64,000 nt of DNA from the NCBI RefSeq assembly GCF_002001045.1, contig NZ_MUNR01000004.1, positions 151,185 to 215,184 of the forward strand, given 5' to 3'. This stretch comes from Rhodanobacter sp. C01 (GTDB lineage Bacteria > Pseudomonadota > Gammaproteobacteria > Xanthomonadales > Rhodanobacteraceae). The notes under the pieces were generated by a model. That model was not told the origin of the DNA, ran no database searches, and worked only from the letters and a program-made list of their open reading frames with translations. Each line of letters starts with the position of its first letter. Position 1 is the first letter of the stretch. Positions 34,772 through 45,825 of the stretch are shown here, piece after piece. The translations under genes were made by a program, and so were the position numbers.

Positions 34772-37702
34772 ATGCCGCGCAGCGATTGTTCAAACCGTAA
34801 ATCGGGGACAAGGCGTCTCAGACCGCTCTACGTATTCGCCACGACACCGGCACTATGGCTGTCGATGCTGCCGGCAAGCGCCGTCTATGCCACATGCACC
34901 AACAGTGCACCGACGAGTGGAAGCACGGTCACCTGTAGCGGCACGGGCATTGCGCCGGTGATTGCGCAAACGGGCAGCAGCAACGTCACCATAAACATCA
35001 GCCAGGGCGTGAATTTCGCCGACACACGCGCCCTGAGCCCGGTGGCCTTCAGCGTCGATCATGCAAGCCAGATCACCAACAGCGGCGCCATCACCCTCAC
35101 TGGTGGCGGCGGCACCGGCACCAATCGCGGCGCCGCATTGCTGGGCGTCGGCGACAACAACAGCCTCACCAATGCCAGCCAGGGAAGCATCACGACCACC
35201 GGCGCCTATAACGACGGCATGGCCGCCAATGGCAGCTTCAATACGTTGACCAACAACGGCACGATCAGCACGGCCGGGCCCAATGCCTATGGCATGACTG
35301 CCGCATGGGGCCAGACGATTTTGGGCCAGGCGAACAACACCCTGATCAACAACGGATCGGTGAGCACGTCCGGCAGCAACGCGCGAGCGATGTCCATCCT
35401 CGGACAGAACGGAACGATCACCAATACCGGCTCATTGCTGACCACTGGCGCGAACAGCCCGACCGCCTATATGCAGGGCAACAATGACAGTCTGGTCAAC
35501 AGCGGCACGATCCAGGCCCAGGGCTCCGGTTCCGACGCCGTTTTCTCCAACACCGTCGGATCGAGTTTCACCGCCAGTATCCAGAACCTGGCCGGTGGAA
35601 AAATCATCAGTCAGCAAGGCGCCGCCATACGTACGCTCAACGGCGCAAGCACCATCATCAACGCCGGCCTGTTGCAAAGCACCGGCGTCGCCGTGCAGAT
35701 GGGAAACGGGGTCAATACACTGATCCTGCAAACCGGTTCGGTGATCATCGGCTCCGCCGATGGCGGCAGCGGCAGCGCTCCAAGCACCGTCATCCTGCAA
35801 GGCTCGGGGAGTGCGACGAACGCGTTCACCCATTTCAAGACCTTGCTGGCACAAGGCACCGATTGGGACTGGAGCGGAACGGGCGCGTTCAACACGGCGC
35901 TGGTGCAAGGCGGCACGTTCAATCTCAGCGGTACCGTGAGTGGTGCCGGATCAGCATCGGACACGCTCACATTCGATGATGCCACCGTCACAGGCATCGC
36001 CGGATTCACGAATTGGGAATCGGTTGCCGTCACCAATGGCACCCGACTGACCATGGATGGAACCCTGGTCATGGGTGACGCGACCTCCGGCACGGGAAAC
36101 GTGACGATCGATGCCGACAGCATGCTTCTGGCCGGCAACGGCGCCAACGGCGTCATACAACCCTTCACGGCAGGCCAGCTCGTCAACGTCACCAATGCCG
36201 GCACCATCGACCTGACCAACGGCGGCATGCCTGCCGCGAACACCTTCACCATCGTGGGCAACTACACCGGCAATCAGGCAAGTCTGCTGCTCAACACCGT
36301 GCTCGGTGCCGACAACTCACCCGCCGACAGGCTGGTGATCAGCGGTGGCACGGCAAGCGGGAGCACCGATATCCATGTCACGAATGTGGGTGGCGTTGGC
36401 GGGTTCACTGCCAACGACGGCATCCTCCTGGTGGAAGCCGCCAACGGAGCGACGATCGCGCCGACGGCCTTCGCACTCAGCGGCGGCCAAGTGCAAGCCG
36501 GCGCCTATACGTATTACCTGTTCGAAGGCGGCGTAAGCGACGGGACATCGCAGAATTGGTACCTGCGCTCGAGTGCGCCACCTGCACCTCCTCCGCCTTC
36601 CGCTCCGGCACCGGCACCAGCTCCGTCACCTGCGCCTCCTCCAGCTCCTCCTCCGAGTACGCCAATCGCTGCCCTGGGCACCCCAGCACTGCCGACTCCG
36701 GTACCTGCGGGAGATCCGCCAACACCGTTGTTCCGTCCGGAAACCGCGCTGGATTCGAATATCCCCGCCTTGACCAAGCAAATGGGCCTCACCCAACTCG
36801 GCACTTTCGACGAACGGCAAGGCGGCCAGCTGCTTGTTACCGGCGACGGCTTGGTGCCTGCAGCATGGGTACGCGTGATCGGACTGCACAATGACCAGGC
36901 GCAGCAAGGCGCGACCGCATCACGCTTCGACGGTGACCTCAATGGTGTCCAGGCTGGTCACGATCTCTACGCACGCGAAGGCGATGATGGCGATCGCGAC
37001 CACATCGGTGCATTCATCGGCTACACCCATGCCAGCGGTCAAGTCGACGGCAATGTCGCTGGCTTCCCAGATACGCGTACCGGCGATCTGAGTGTGGACG
37101 CCAATAGCATAGGTGCCTACTGGACACACATCGGTCCGGCCAACGGCTATGTCGACGCGGTGCTCATGGAAACCTGGCTGCGCACATCGATCGACTCGAT
37201 CCAGGGATTCCACAACAGTACAGACGGCAAACTGTTCACGGCATCACTGGAAGGTGGCAAGCCATTGCAACTGGGGCAGCGGCTGACGCTCGAACCCCAG
37301 ATGCAAGTCATATGGCAACACATCAATACTGATACCTTCCAGGATCCGGTATCCAGCGTGGCATTCACGCCCACGAATGCGATCACCGGGCGCATCGGCT
37401 TACGGTTGCAAAGCAATATCGTGCACGGTGAACAGGTATGGCAGCCGTACTTGAAGGCCAACTTCTGGCGCGATTTCAATCGCACCTACAACACCGTATT
37501 CGCTGGTATGGACAACATCCCTACCAACCTGGCAAGCACCGCTTTCGAATTTGGCGGCGGCATCAGCGCACATCTGACCCGCCATGTCAGCCTCTTCGGC
37601 GAAGTGAGTTACCTGACCAACCTTGACGCTGTGCATCGACGCGGTGTCGAGGGAAATCTTGGCCTTCGCATCGTATGGGGCGGCGCTGACGCGCCGCGTT
37701 AG
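34772..37702 (+). CDS. Autotransporter (type Va) with beta-helix passenger
   Basis: The 976-residue protein has a long signal peptide (MPRSDC to about residue 43, ending SAVYA). The passenger (about 45-600) is built from repeats of roughly 30 residues such as SLTNASQGSITTTG, TLTNNGTISTAG and TLINNGSVSTSG, typical of a right-handed beta-helix. A Pro/Ala linker follows (about 617-650), then an autotransporter barrel of about 280 residues. The barrel ends LGLRIVW with seven extra residues, rather than the usual terminal aromatic. GGGGGAAAG precedes the ATG at 34772; upstream frame extension is unlikely. It is probably an adhesin or a surface-exposed protein; no protease motif is evident. No terminator with a T-run follows. 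Confidence 0.87.
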   Translation: MPRSDCSNRKSGTRRLRPLYVFATTPALWLSMLPASAVYATCTNSAPTSGSTVTCSGTGIAPVIAQTGSSNVTINISQGVNFADTRALSPVAFSVDHASQITNSGAITLTGGGGTGTNRGAALLGVGDNNSLTNASQGSITTTGAYNDGMAANGSFNTLTNNGTISTAGPNAYGMTAAWGQTILGQANNTLINNGSVSTSGSNARAMSILGQNGTITNTGSLLTTGANSPTAYMQGNNDSLVNSGTIQAQGSGSDAVFSNTVGSSFTASIQNLAGGKIISQQGAAIRTLNGASTIINAGLLQSTGVAVQMGNGVNTLILQTGSVIIGSADGGSGSAPSTVILQGSGSATNAFTHFKTLLAQGTDWDWSGTGAFNTALVQGGTFNLSGTVSGAGSASDTLTFDDATVTGIAGFTNWESVAVTNGTRLTMDGTLVMGDATSGTGNVTIDADSMLLAGNGANGVIQPFTAGQLVNVTNAGTIDLTNGGMPAANTFTIVGNYTGNQASLLLNTVLGADNSPADRLVISGGTASGSTDIHVTNVGGVGGFTANDGILLVEAANGATIAPTAFALSGGQVQAGAYTYYLFEGGVSDGTSQNWYLRSSAPPAPPPPSAPAPAPAPSPAPPPAPPPSTPIAALGTPALPTPVPAGDPPTPLFRPETALDSNIPALTKQMGLTQLGTFDERQGGQLLVTGDGLVPAAWVRVIGLHNDQAQQGATASRFDGDLNGVQAGHDLYAREGDDGDRDHIGAFIGYTHASGQVDGNVAGFPDTRTGDLSVDANSIGAYWTHIGPANGYVDAVLMETWLRTSIDSIQGFHNSTDGKLFTASLEGGKPLQLGQRLTLEPQMQVIWQHINTDTFQDPVSSVAFTPTNAITGRIGLRLQSNIVHGEQVWQPYLKANFWRDFNRTYNTVFAGMDNIPTNLASTAFEFGGGISAHLTRHVSLFGEVSYLTNLDAVHRRGVEGNLGLRIVWGGADAPR

Positions 37703-37791
37703 CTCGTCTACAGCCACAGCACCTTCAACGCGCCGGAAACGATCGCTTCGTCCCGATCAGCCAGCACGGCGCCGTCGAGTTCAAATGCAAG

Positions 37792-38032
37792 CGAAAGGTC
37801 TTGCCTTTGCAACGCACACCGCCTTATCGCGAAAACTGGACCCGACCCCAATATCCACGGACTTGCCGGGCACGATGCCCGGCAAGCGCAAAGCAGGGTA
37901 GCCTTTCTCTTTGGTTAGCTTTCTCTTTGGCCACGCAAAGAGAAAGTAACTCGAGCGTCGTAGGCGCCCGAAAGCTCTTGCTTCTGCAAGGCACCACGAC
38001 ACATCCGGAACTGAACCAACCCCGATATTCAT
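37792..38032. repeat. Composite intergenic repeat: two diverged 65-70-base units flanking two hairpins
   Basis: Units 37792-37860 and 37969-38032 align along their length (GAAAG-TCTTGC, TGCAA-GCAC, ACTG-ACC, ACCCC-ATAT). Between them lie a perfect 11-base hairpin (CTTGCCGGGCA at 37862-37872 with its complement at 37876-37886) and a second one (CTTTCTCTTTG at 37919-37929, complement at 37936-37946). The CTTTCTCTTTGG hairpin type recurs in Xanthomonadales intergenic DNA, from general knowledge. This element fills most of the 345-base gap 37703-38047 after the autotransporter; no gene is seen in that gap. Confidence 0.7.
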
Positions 38033-38047
38033 TTTGCGCTTGAGTGG

Positions 38048-39782
<1,735 letters not shown>

Positions 39783-39925
39783 TCATTTTAGGCCACAACG
39801 AAAGCCTGCCGCCGCACTGCGACATTGCCCGCACCTGTCAGGAGGTCGACCACGACACTTTACCGTCACGTTTTCGGGTGCACCCTCGGCGTCGAGACCC
39901 GCCGTTCCCCGCCGGAGGAAGCATC

Positions 39926-41539
39926 ATGAGCAAGACCACACCTACCGTCGCGACTGCCGACTGGCATCTGCCGACCAACGCCCGCTACATGGGCTCGCAT
40001 GCCCCGGATGAAACGCTCGACGTTACCCTGGTCCTGCGGCGCAGGAGCCCGCTCGGCACGCTGGCACCGTCGGCATCGCGCAGCGAGCGGCATGCAGATT
40101 TTGTTGCACGCTACGGTGCCGATCCGGCCGATGTGGAACGCCTGCGCAGCTTCAGCCGCCAACATGGCCTGCAGGAACTGGCCTGCGAACCGGGACGACG
40201 CACGCTGCATCTGCGTGGCACTGCGCAATCCCTGCAACAGGCGTTCGGTGTGCAGCTGGGCCATTACGAGCTGACGCCCGGCGGGGCTCCCTATGTCGGC
40301 TCCGCGCAGGCGCCCGTCCTGCCTGACCCGGCGGTCATCGCGGTGCTGGGACTGGATCAGCGCCCGGTCGCGCAACCGCATTTCCGCATCGCGCAAGCAA
40401 CACCTGCCAATACCTACACACCGTTGCAGGTCGGGCAGCTGTACAACTTTCCCGCTGGCGACGGCACCGGCCAGACCATCGCGATCATCGAACTTGGCGG
40501 CGGTTATGTGCAGACCGATCTGGATACCTACTTCAAGGGTCTCGGGTTGACGACGCCGTCCATCACCGCCGTCTCGGTCGATGGCGGCAGCAACCAGCCC
40601 GGTGGCGATGCGGATGCCGAGGTGATGCTGGACATCGAAGTCTCCGGTGCACTGGCACCGGCGGCGCAGCTGGTGGTCTATTTTGCCGGAAACACCGACC
40701 AGGGTTTCTACAACGCGATCTCGCAGGCCGCACACAGCACCACCCAGCCGGCCAATGTAATGTCGATCAGCTGGGGCGGCCCCGAAAGCAACTGGAGTAC
40801 GGCGTCGCGCAATGCGATGGAGACTGCACTGGAAGATGCCGCCGCACTCGGCGTGACGGTGACCGTGGCGGCTGGAGACAACGGTTCCAGCGATGGCGTC
40901 AGCAGCGGCCAGCCGACAGTGGATTTCCCCGCCTCCAGCCCTTCCGTGCTGGCCTGTGGCGGCACCGAACTTGTCGGCAGCGGCAGCACGATCAAGAGCG
41001 AGGTGGTGTGGAACGAGACCGCCGGCAACGAGGGCGCCACCGGCGGCGGTGTCAGCACCGTGTTCGCGCTGCCTTCATGGCAGTCGACGTCGAAGGTTCC
41101 CGCGGCACCGAACGGTTTCGTCGGTCGCGGTGTGCCGGATGTCGCCGGCAACGCGGATCCGCTCACGGGTTACAGCGTGCTGGTCGACGGCCAGAGCGAG
41201 GTCATCGGCGGCACCAGCGCAGTCGCGCCGCTGTGGGCCGCGCTGGTGGCGCGCCTCAACCAGCAGCTCGACCACGCGCTGGGCGCCGCCAATGCCGCCC
41301 TGTACGGCATCGGCGAAGCGCCGTTCCACGACATCACCCAGGGCAACAACGGCAGCTATGCGGCCGGCCCGGGTTGGGACGCCTGTACCGGCCTGGGCAG
41401 CCCGAACGGGCAGGCCCTGCTCAGTGCGCTGCAAGGTAATAAGTCGAGCAGTCCTGCGCCCGCGCCCTCAGGCCACAAGCCCAAGGGCGACACCCACAAA
41501 TCGCCAGCCTCGGGCGGCAAGCCCAAGGGCAAAGCGTAA
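39926..41539 (+). CDS. Peptidase S53 (sedolisin / kumamolisin type)
   Basis: This is an acid-acting serine-carboxyl proteinase. The 537 residues start with an activation (pro) domain of about 150 residues, a linker, then the subtilisin-like fold. The Glu/Asp pair of the triad sits in DADAEVMLDIEVSG and the nucleophilic Ser in GGTSAVAPLW. The C-terminal calcium site (DITQGNNGSYAAGPGWDACTGLGSPNG) is intact. No classical signal peptide is seen, and a short Lys/Gly/Pro-rich tail ends the protein. GGAGGAA precedes the ATG at 39926. Bacterial family members are usually exported, so the export route here is unclear. Confidence 0.93.
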   Translation: MSKTTPTVATADWHLPTNARYMGSHAPDETLDVTLVLRRRSPLGTLAPSASRSERHADFVARYGADPADVERLRSFSRQHGLQELACEPGRRTLHLRGTAQSLQQAFGVQLGHYELTPGGAPYVGSAQAPVLPDPAVIAVLGLDQRPVAQPHFRIAQATPANTYTPLQVGQLYNFPAGDGTGQTIAIIELGGGYVQTDLDTYFKGLGLTTPSITAVSVDGGSNQPGGDADAEVMLDIEVSGALAPAAQLVVYFAGNTDQGFYNAISQAAHSTTQPANVMSISWGGPESNWSTASRNAMETALEDAAALGVTVTVAAGDNGSSDGVSSGQPTVDFPASSPSVLACGGTELVGSGSTIKSEVVWNETAGNEGATGGGVSTVFALPSWQSTSKVPAAPNGFVGRGVPDVAGNADPLTGYSVLVDGQSEVIGGTSAVAPLWAALVARLNQQLDHALGAANAALYGIGEAPFHDITQGNNGSYAAGPGWDACTGLGSPNGQALLSALQGNKSSSPAPAPSGHKPKGDTHKSPASGGKPKGKA

Positions 41540-41653
41540 GCTTGTCCGGGCCAGCCGGTGCCACGCGCCAGCAACCCGGATCGACCGGGTGCTGGACGCT
41601 GGCCGGCATTCACGGCAGGCTTGCTGTTTTCCGCGTCGTCCCCTGGAGTCCCG

Positions 41654-42667
41654 ATGCACGTTCCCGCCGCCCCCACCCTGCTCGTCGATCTCGGCGGCAC
41701 CAATGTCCGTTTCGGGGTGGCTGATCCATCACGCGACAAACCCCTGCTGACCGAAAGCATCCGGCGCTATCGCGTGGCCGAGCACGATTCGCTGGTCTCC
41801 ACCGCGAAGCAATACCTCGCCGACACCGGCCTGAAGGTGAGCCGTGCCATCGTGGCCGCCGCCGGGCGCATCGTCGACGGCGAGACGGTCAAGGTCACCA
41901 ACAATCCATGGGCGATCTCGGCCCACCAGACCGCCGCCGCGCTGGGCCTGGAATACGTGCACCTGGTCAACGATTTCGCCGCGCAGAGCATGGCCGTGAC
42001 ACTGCTGCAAGGCGACGATCTGGTCGACGTGGGCACGGTGTCGCGTCCAGTGATCGGTGCCGAGGACGAGCAGACCTTCGCCATCGTCGGTCCGGGGACC
42101 GGCCTCGGCGTCGGCGGGCTGTTGGTGCGCGACGGCCATTGCAGCGTGCTGCAGACCGAAGGTGGCCACGCCGGTTTCGCCGCGCATTCGCCGGAGGACA
42201 TCGCAATCCTCGACTATCTCAACCAGAAGTACGGGCGCGTCTCCAACGAGCGGCTTATCTGCGGCCAGGGCCTGGTGAATCTCTACGACGCGATCTGCCA
42301 CATCGTCGGCGCCCGCCCCGACGACCTCAAGCCCGAGGACATCACCGCCCGCGCCAAGGACGATGGCTGCCCGTTGTGCACCCGTACCGTGGAGACCTTT
42401 GCCGGCATCTTCGGCAGCGTTGCCGGCGACCTGGTGCTTACGCTTGGCGCCTGGAACGGCGTCTACCTCACCGGCGGCCTGATCCCGGTGCTGCTGCCGT
42501 GGCTGGAGCGCGGTCGCTTCCGCGAACGCTTCGAGGCCAAGGGCCGCTTCCGCGACATCATGGAGAAGGTGCCGACGCAGGCGATCATGAATCCCGAACC
42601 GGGCCTGCTCGGCGCGGCCGCGCTGAGCGTGATGGAATCGGGACGTTCGCTGCTGCCGCGTCACTGA
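41654..42667 (+). CDS. glk: Glucokinase
   Basis: This enzyme phosphorylates glucose with ATP. The 337 residues have the phosphate motif LLVDLGGTNVRFGV, the glucose-binding and catalytic Asp in HLVNDFAAQSMAV, the ATP motif GPGTGLGVGGL, and the EGGHAGFAA region of bacterial Glk. The ATG at 41654 follows TGGAG; the open frame 32 codons further has no conservation. A HAD hydrolase gene follows 23 bases later, so the two form a likely operon. Confidence 0.95.
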   Translation: MHVPAAPTLLVDLGGTNVRFGVADPSRDKPLLTESIRRYRVAEHDSLVSTAKQYLADTGLKVSRAIVAAAGRIVDGETVKVTNNPWAISAHQTAAALGLEYVHLVNDFAAQSMAVTLLQGDDLVDVGTVSRPVIGAEDEQTFAIVGPGTGLGVGGLLVRDGHCSVLQTEGGHAGFAAHSPEDIAILDYLNQKYGRVSNERLICGQGLVNLYDAICHIVGARPDDLKPEDITARAKDDGCPLCTRTVETFAGIFGSVAGDLVLTLGAWNGVYLTGGLIPVLLPWLERGRFRERFEAKGRFRDIMEKVPTQAIMNPEPGLLGAAALSVMESGRSLLPRH

Positions 42668-42690
42668 AACGCACACCGACGGAAGCTCTC

Positions 42691-43374
42691 ATGCCGCGCA
42701 ACGACACCGCCTTCCTGTTCGATCTCGACGGCACCCTCGTCGACAGCGTCTACCAGCACGTGCTGGCGTGGAAGGAGGCGCTGGACCGGGAGGGCGTCGA
42801 GCTGTCGGTGTGGCGCATCCACCGCAAGATCGGCATGAGCGGCGGCCTGTTCGCCAACATCCTGCTGCGTGAGACCGGGCTGGAAATCACCGAAGATCGC
42901 CTCGAACGCCTGCGCCAATGGCATGCCGACGCGTTCAACCGACAGCACACGCAAGGCTCGGTGCGGCCGCTGCCCGGTGCGCGCGAACTGCTGGCCTATC
43001 TCACCGAACAACAGATCCCATGGGCGATCGCCACCAGCGGCCGCATGGAAACCGCCGCCCACAACCTGGAAGCGCTTGGTGTCGATCCATCGAAGGTACC
43101 GGTGGTGACGCGCGACCAGGTACGTCACGCCAAACCCGACCCCGACCTGTTCCTCGCCGCCGCCGCGCGCCTCGGCGTGGACATCCATCAATCGCTGGTA
43201 GTCGGCGACAGCGTGTGGGACATGCTCGCCGCGCAGCGCGCACGCGCGCTTGGCGTAGGCTTGCTGAGCGGTGGTTACGGCCACGCCGAACTGCAACAGT
43301 CCGGCGCGTTCCGCGTCTATGACGACCCGGCCGACATGCTGCGCCACATCGACGAGATCGCCGCGCGCGATTGA
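42691..43374 (+). CDS. HAD-superfamily hydrolase (beta-phosphoglucomutase / phosphatase-like)
   Basis: The 227 residues begin with the HAD nucleophile motif FLFDLDGTLVDS (D11, D13). A helical cap follows, then motif II TSGR and motif III/IV (HAKPDPDLFLAA and VVGDSVWDM). The architecture suggests a small sugar-phosphate phosphatase or mutase. GGAAG precedes the ATG. Position directly after glucokinase suggests a link to hexose phosphates, but the substrate cannot be fixed. Confidence 0.88.
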   Translation: MPRNDTAFLFDLDGTLVDSVYQHVLAWKEALDREGVELSVWRIHRKIGMSGGLFANILLRETGLEITEDRLERLRQWHADAFNRQHTQGSVRPLPGARELLAYLTEQQIPWAIATSGRMETAAHNLEALGVDPSKVPVVTRDQVRHAKPDPDLFLAAAARLGVDIHQSLVVGDSVWDMLAAQRARALGVGLLSGGYGHAELQQSGAFRVYDDPADMLRHIDEIAARD

Positions 43375-43390
43375 GCGGGCGCACTGCTGA

Positions 43391-44623
43391 TCACTCGTCC
43401 CTGATCGCGGCGATCGGATCCAGCGCCGCCGCCTGCCGTGCCGGATAGATGCTGAAGGCCAGGCCGATCAGCATGCAGGCCAGCACCGAGGCGATCACGC
43501 CGATCGGCGCCCACGCCACCTGCCAACCGGCGAATGCGGCGATCGCGTAGGCCAGCAGGGCGCCGAACAGCAGTCCGATCAACGCGCCCGAGGCGCAGAT
43601 CACCAGTGCCTCGCGCAGGAAGCGCGCCACGATGTCCTGCCGCCGCGCCCCGATCGCTCGCAGCAGGCCGATCTCGCGGCGCCGTTCCAGCACATTCGCC
43701 AGCATGATGTTCATGATGCCGATGCCACCGACCAGCAGGCTGACGCCGGCGATCGAGCCCATCACCACGCTGAAGATGCGCTGGGTCTTCTGGTTCTGCT
43801 GATACAGTTGCTGCGGCACGATCAGCTGGTAGTCGCTGGCACCTGCATGGCGCTGGCTGAGCAACTCGGTGAGCACACGTGCACCGACGGAGAGATTTTC
43901 AGGGTCCTGCAGCCGCAGCAGGAAGCGGTCGACCTCGTCCTCCATGGGCTGGAAACGGAAGCGTGCCCGCGCACTGGCCAGCGGCACGAAGATGCGGTTG
44001 CTGTCGGCACCGAGCGCGACGCCCTCGAACTTGTCCTGGCCCAGATCGCGATCGGCCAGCACACCGACCACGCGCAACCAGACCTGGTTGACCTTGAGCA
44101 GGCGGCCCAGCGGCTTGCCATCGGGAAACAGGTCATGCGCGACCTGATGACCAAGCACGGCGACTGCAGCGAGACTGGCATCATCGTCCGCATTCGGCGC
44201 GCGGCCTTCGGCCAGCTGCAGCGAGGCCAGCTGGAAATAGTCCGGACTGATCCCGCTGACTTCCGCATCGGCATGGCCACTGTCGCTGAACACGCCCCAG
44301 CGCTTGATCCGTTTCTCGGCCGCGTAATGCTCGGCCGATGGCACCACGTCCAGCGCGGCGCGTGCGTCGGCGACGGTGAGCCCGAGGCTGCGCGCGCGGG
44401 TTTCCTTCAGCGCATCGCCGTCCTGGCTCTTCGCCTCGACGATCAGATTGTGCAGGCCGAGGCTGTCGACCAGCTTCAGCGCCTCGCGCCGGCTTCCCTC
44501 ACCGACGCCCTGCATGGCGACGATCGCGCCGACACCGAAGATCATGCCAAGCAAGGTCAACAGGGTGCGCAGCTTGCGCCGCGAGAGCTCCTCGATTGCT
44601 TCGCGCCAGCGTGCGGAAATCAT
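43391..44623 (-). CDS. MacB-like ABC transporter permease
   Basis: The 410 residues have one N-terminal membrane segment (LLTLLGMIFGVGAIVAMQG), a large periplasmic MacB-type domain (about 50-270) and three C-terminal segments of the FtsX domain with VLERRREIGLLRAIGARR. It lacks an ATPase domain; that is encoded separately by the first gene of the operon. The ATG overlaps the stop of the lipoprotein adaptor by four bases (ATGA). It is the last of four overlapping genes. Such proteins move substrates from the periplasm by mechanotransmission. Confidence 0.92.
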   Translation of the reverse strand: MISARWREAIEELSRRKLRTLLTLLGMIFGVGAIVAMQGVGEGSRREALKLVDSLGLHNLIVEAKSQDGDALKETRARSLGLTVADARAALDVVPSAEHYAAEKRIKRWGVFSDSGHADAEVSGISPDYFQLASLQLAEGRAPNADDDASLAAVAVLGHQVAHDLFPDGKPLGRLLKVNQVWLRVVGVLADRDLGQDKFEGVALGADSNRIFVPLASARARFRFQPMEDEVDRFLLRLQDPENLSVGARVLTELLSQRHAGASDYQLIVPQQLYQQNQKTQRIFSVVMGSIAGVSLLVGGIGIMNIMLANVLERRREIGLLRAIGARRQDIVARFLREALVICASGALIGLLFGALLAYAIAAFAGWQVAWAPIGVIASVLACMLIGLAFSIYPARQAAALDPIAAIRDE

Positions 44624-45825
44624 TTCGCCTCCTTGGCATTGGCAGCATCAAGCAGCACGCGGTCACCCTGGTGCAGTCCTTCCAGCACCTGCGTGCGGGT
44701 CGCGCCGCGCACGCCCAGCTTCAGCTGGCGCGCCTGCACCTTGTCCCCGGCAAGTACCTGCACGCTGGACGCGCTGCCGTCATGGCTCAGCGCCATGTTC
44801 GGCACGCTGAAGCTCTTGTCCACATGCAACAGGATGATCTTGCCGACGAAACGCTGGCCAGGCACCCAGCCATAACGCCGCGCGACATCGGCCGGCACGG
44901 TCGCCTTCATCGCCAGATATTTCACCGGGTTCTCGCTGCTGCGCGGCTGCGCCGCGGTGGCGACCCAGCTCAGCCGGACCGTCACGTGCTGAGTCGGCAT
45001 GCCCCAGCGATGCAGTTCGACTTTGTCGCCGACCTGGATGCCTTGCGCCTCGATCTGCGGCACCGCCAGCTGCACCTCGAGCGCATCCAGATCGGGCAGG
45101 CTGGCGAAGCTGTTGCCGGCATACAGGCTGCTGCCCACATGCGGCAGCTGGTCCGACCAGTTCTTTTCCAGCATCAGCACGCCGGCATGCGGGGCACGCA
45201 GTTCAAGTGCCTCCAAATCCTCCTGCTTCTGCTTTGCCACGGTGTCGAAGCTGCTGCGCTGTGCATCCAGCACGGCCAGCTCGGCGTTGCCGCGCGAGGC
45301 CGACTGATCCTCGCGCCACTTCAGGATGCGCTGGCGCACGTCGAGGTAGTGCACGTCCTGCACCGCATCGAGAATGTCATTGCGCGCCATCGCCTCCAGC
45401 GGCGCGTTGGCATAGCGCGCGGCAATCGCGTGCTGCACGGCGACCTGGGTGAGGTCGACCCCAAGCTGACCGCTCTTGTCATCCAGTTCGGCCTGCTTGG
45501 TAGCCCGCGCCAGCGTGTTGCGCTCCAGATCGATGCGCGCCTGCGCCAGATCCTGCTTGCTCTGTTCGGCCGAGAAGCGCGCGACGAGCTCGCCCTTGGC
45601 CACCGTGCTGCCATCCGGCAGCATCCAGTTGAGTTGACGCGCCGTCCACTGCGAACCCGGCACCAGCAATGGCGTCGGTTTGGTCGAACGCAGCTCGCCC
45701 TCGGCCTGCACGCTGAACTCCAGTGGCAACGCCCGGGCTTGTTCCAGCACCGTACGATCCGCACCTGCATGACCGCAACCGCCAAGCAGCGGCAACAGCA
45801 TGGGCCACCACCAGCGACGGTTCAT
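44620..45825 (-). CDS. Lipoprotein HlyD-type efflux adaptor
   Basis: The 401 residues start with a lipobox signal (LLPLLGGC, cysteine 17), so the protein is membrane-anchored by lipid. Lipoyl-like strands enclose a helical hairpin (about 85-205); the barrel and membrane-proximal parts follow. It overlaps the larger double adaptor upstream by four bases and the permease downstream by four. It is one of two adaptor proteins made by the same operon. Confidence 0.88.
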   Translation of the reverse strand: MNRRWWWPMLLPLLGGCGHAGADRTVLEQARALPLEFSVQAEGELRSTKPTPLLVPGSQWTARQLNWMLPDGSTVAKGELVARFSAEQSKQDLAQARIDLERNTLARATKQAELDDKSGQLGVDLTQVAVQHAIAARYANAPLEAMARNDILDAVQDVHYLDVRQRILKWREDQSASRGNAELAVLDAQRSSFDTVAKQKQEDLEALELRAPHAGVLMLEKNWSDQLPHVGSSLYAGNSFASLPDLDALEVQLAVPQIEAQGIQVGDKVELHRWGMPTQHVTVRLSWVATAAQPRSSENPVKYLAMKATVPADVARRYGWVPGQRFVGKIILLHVDKSFSVPNMALSHDGSASSVQVLAGDKVQARQLKLGVRGATRTQVLEGLHQGDRVLLDAANAKEAK

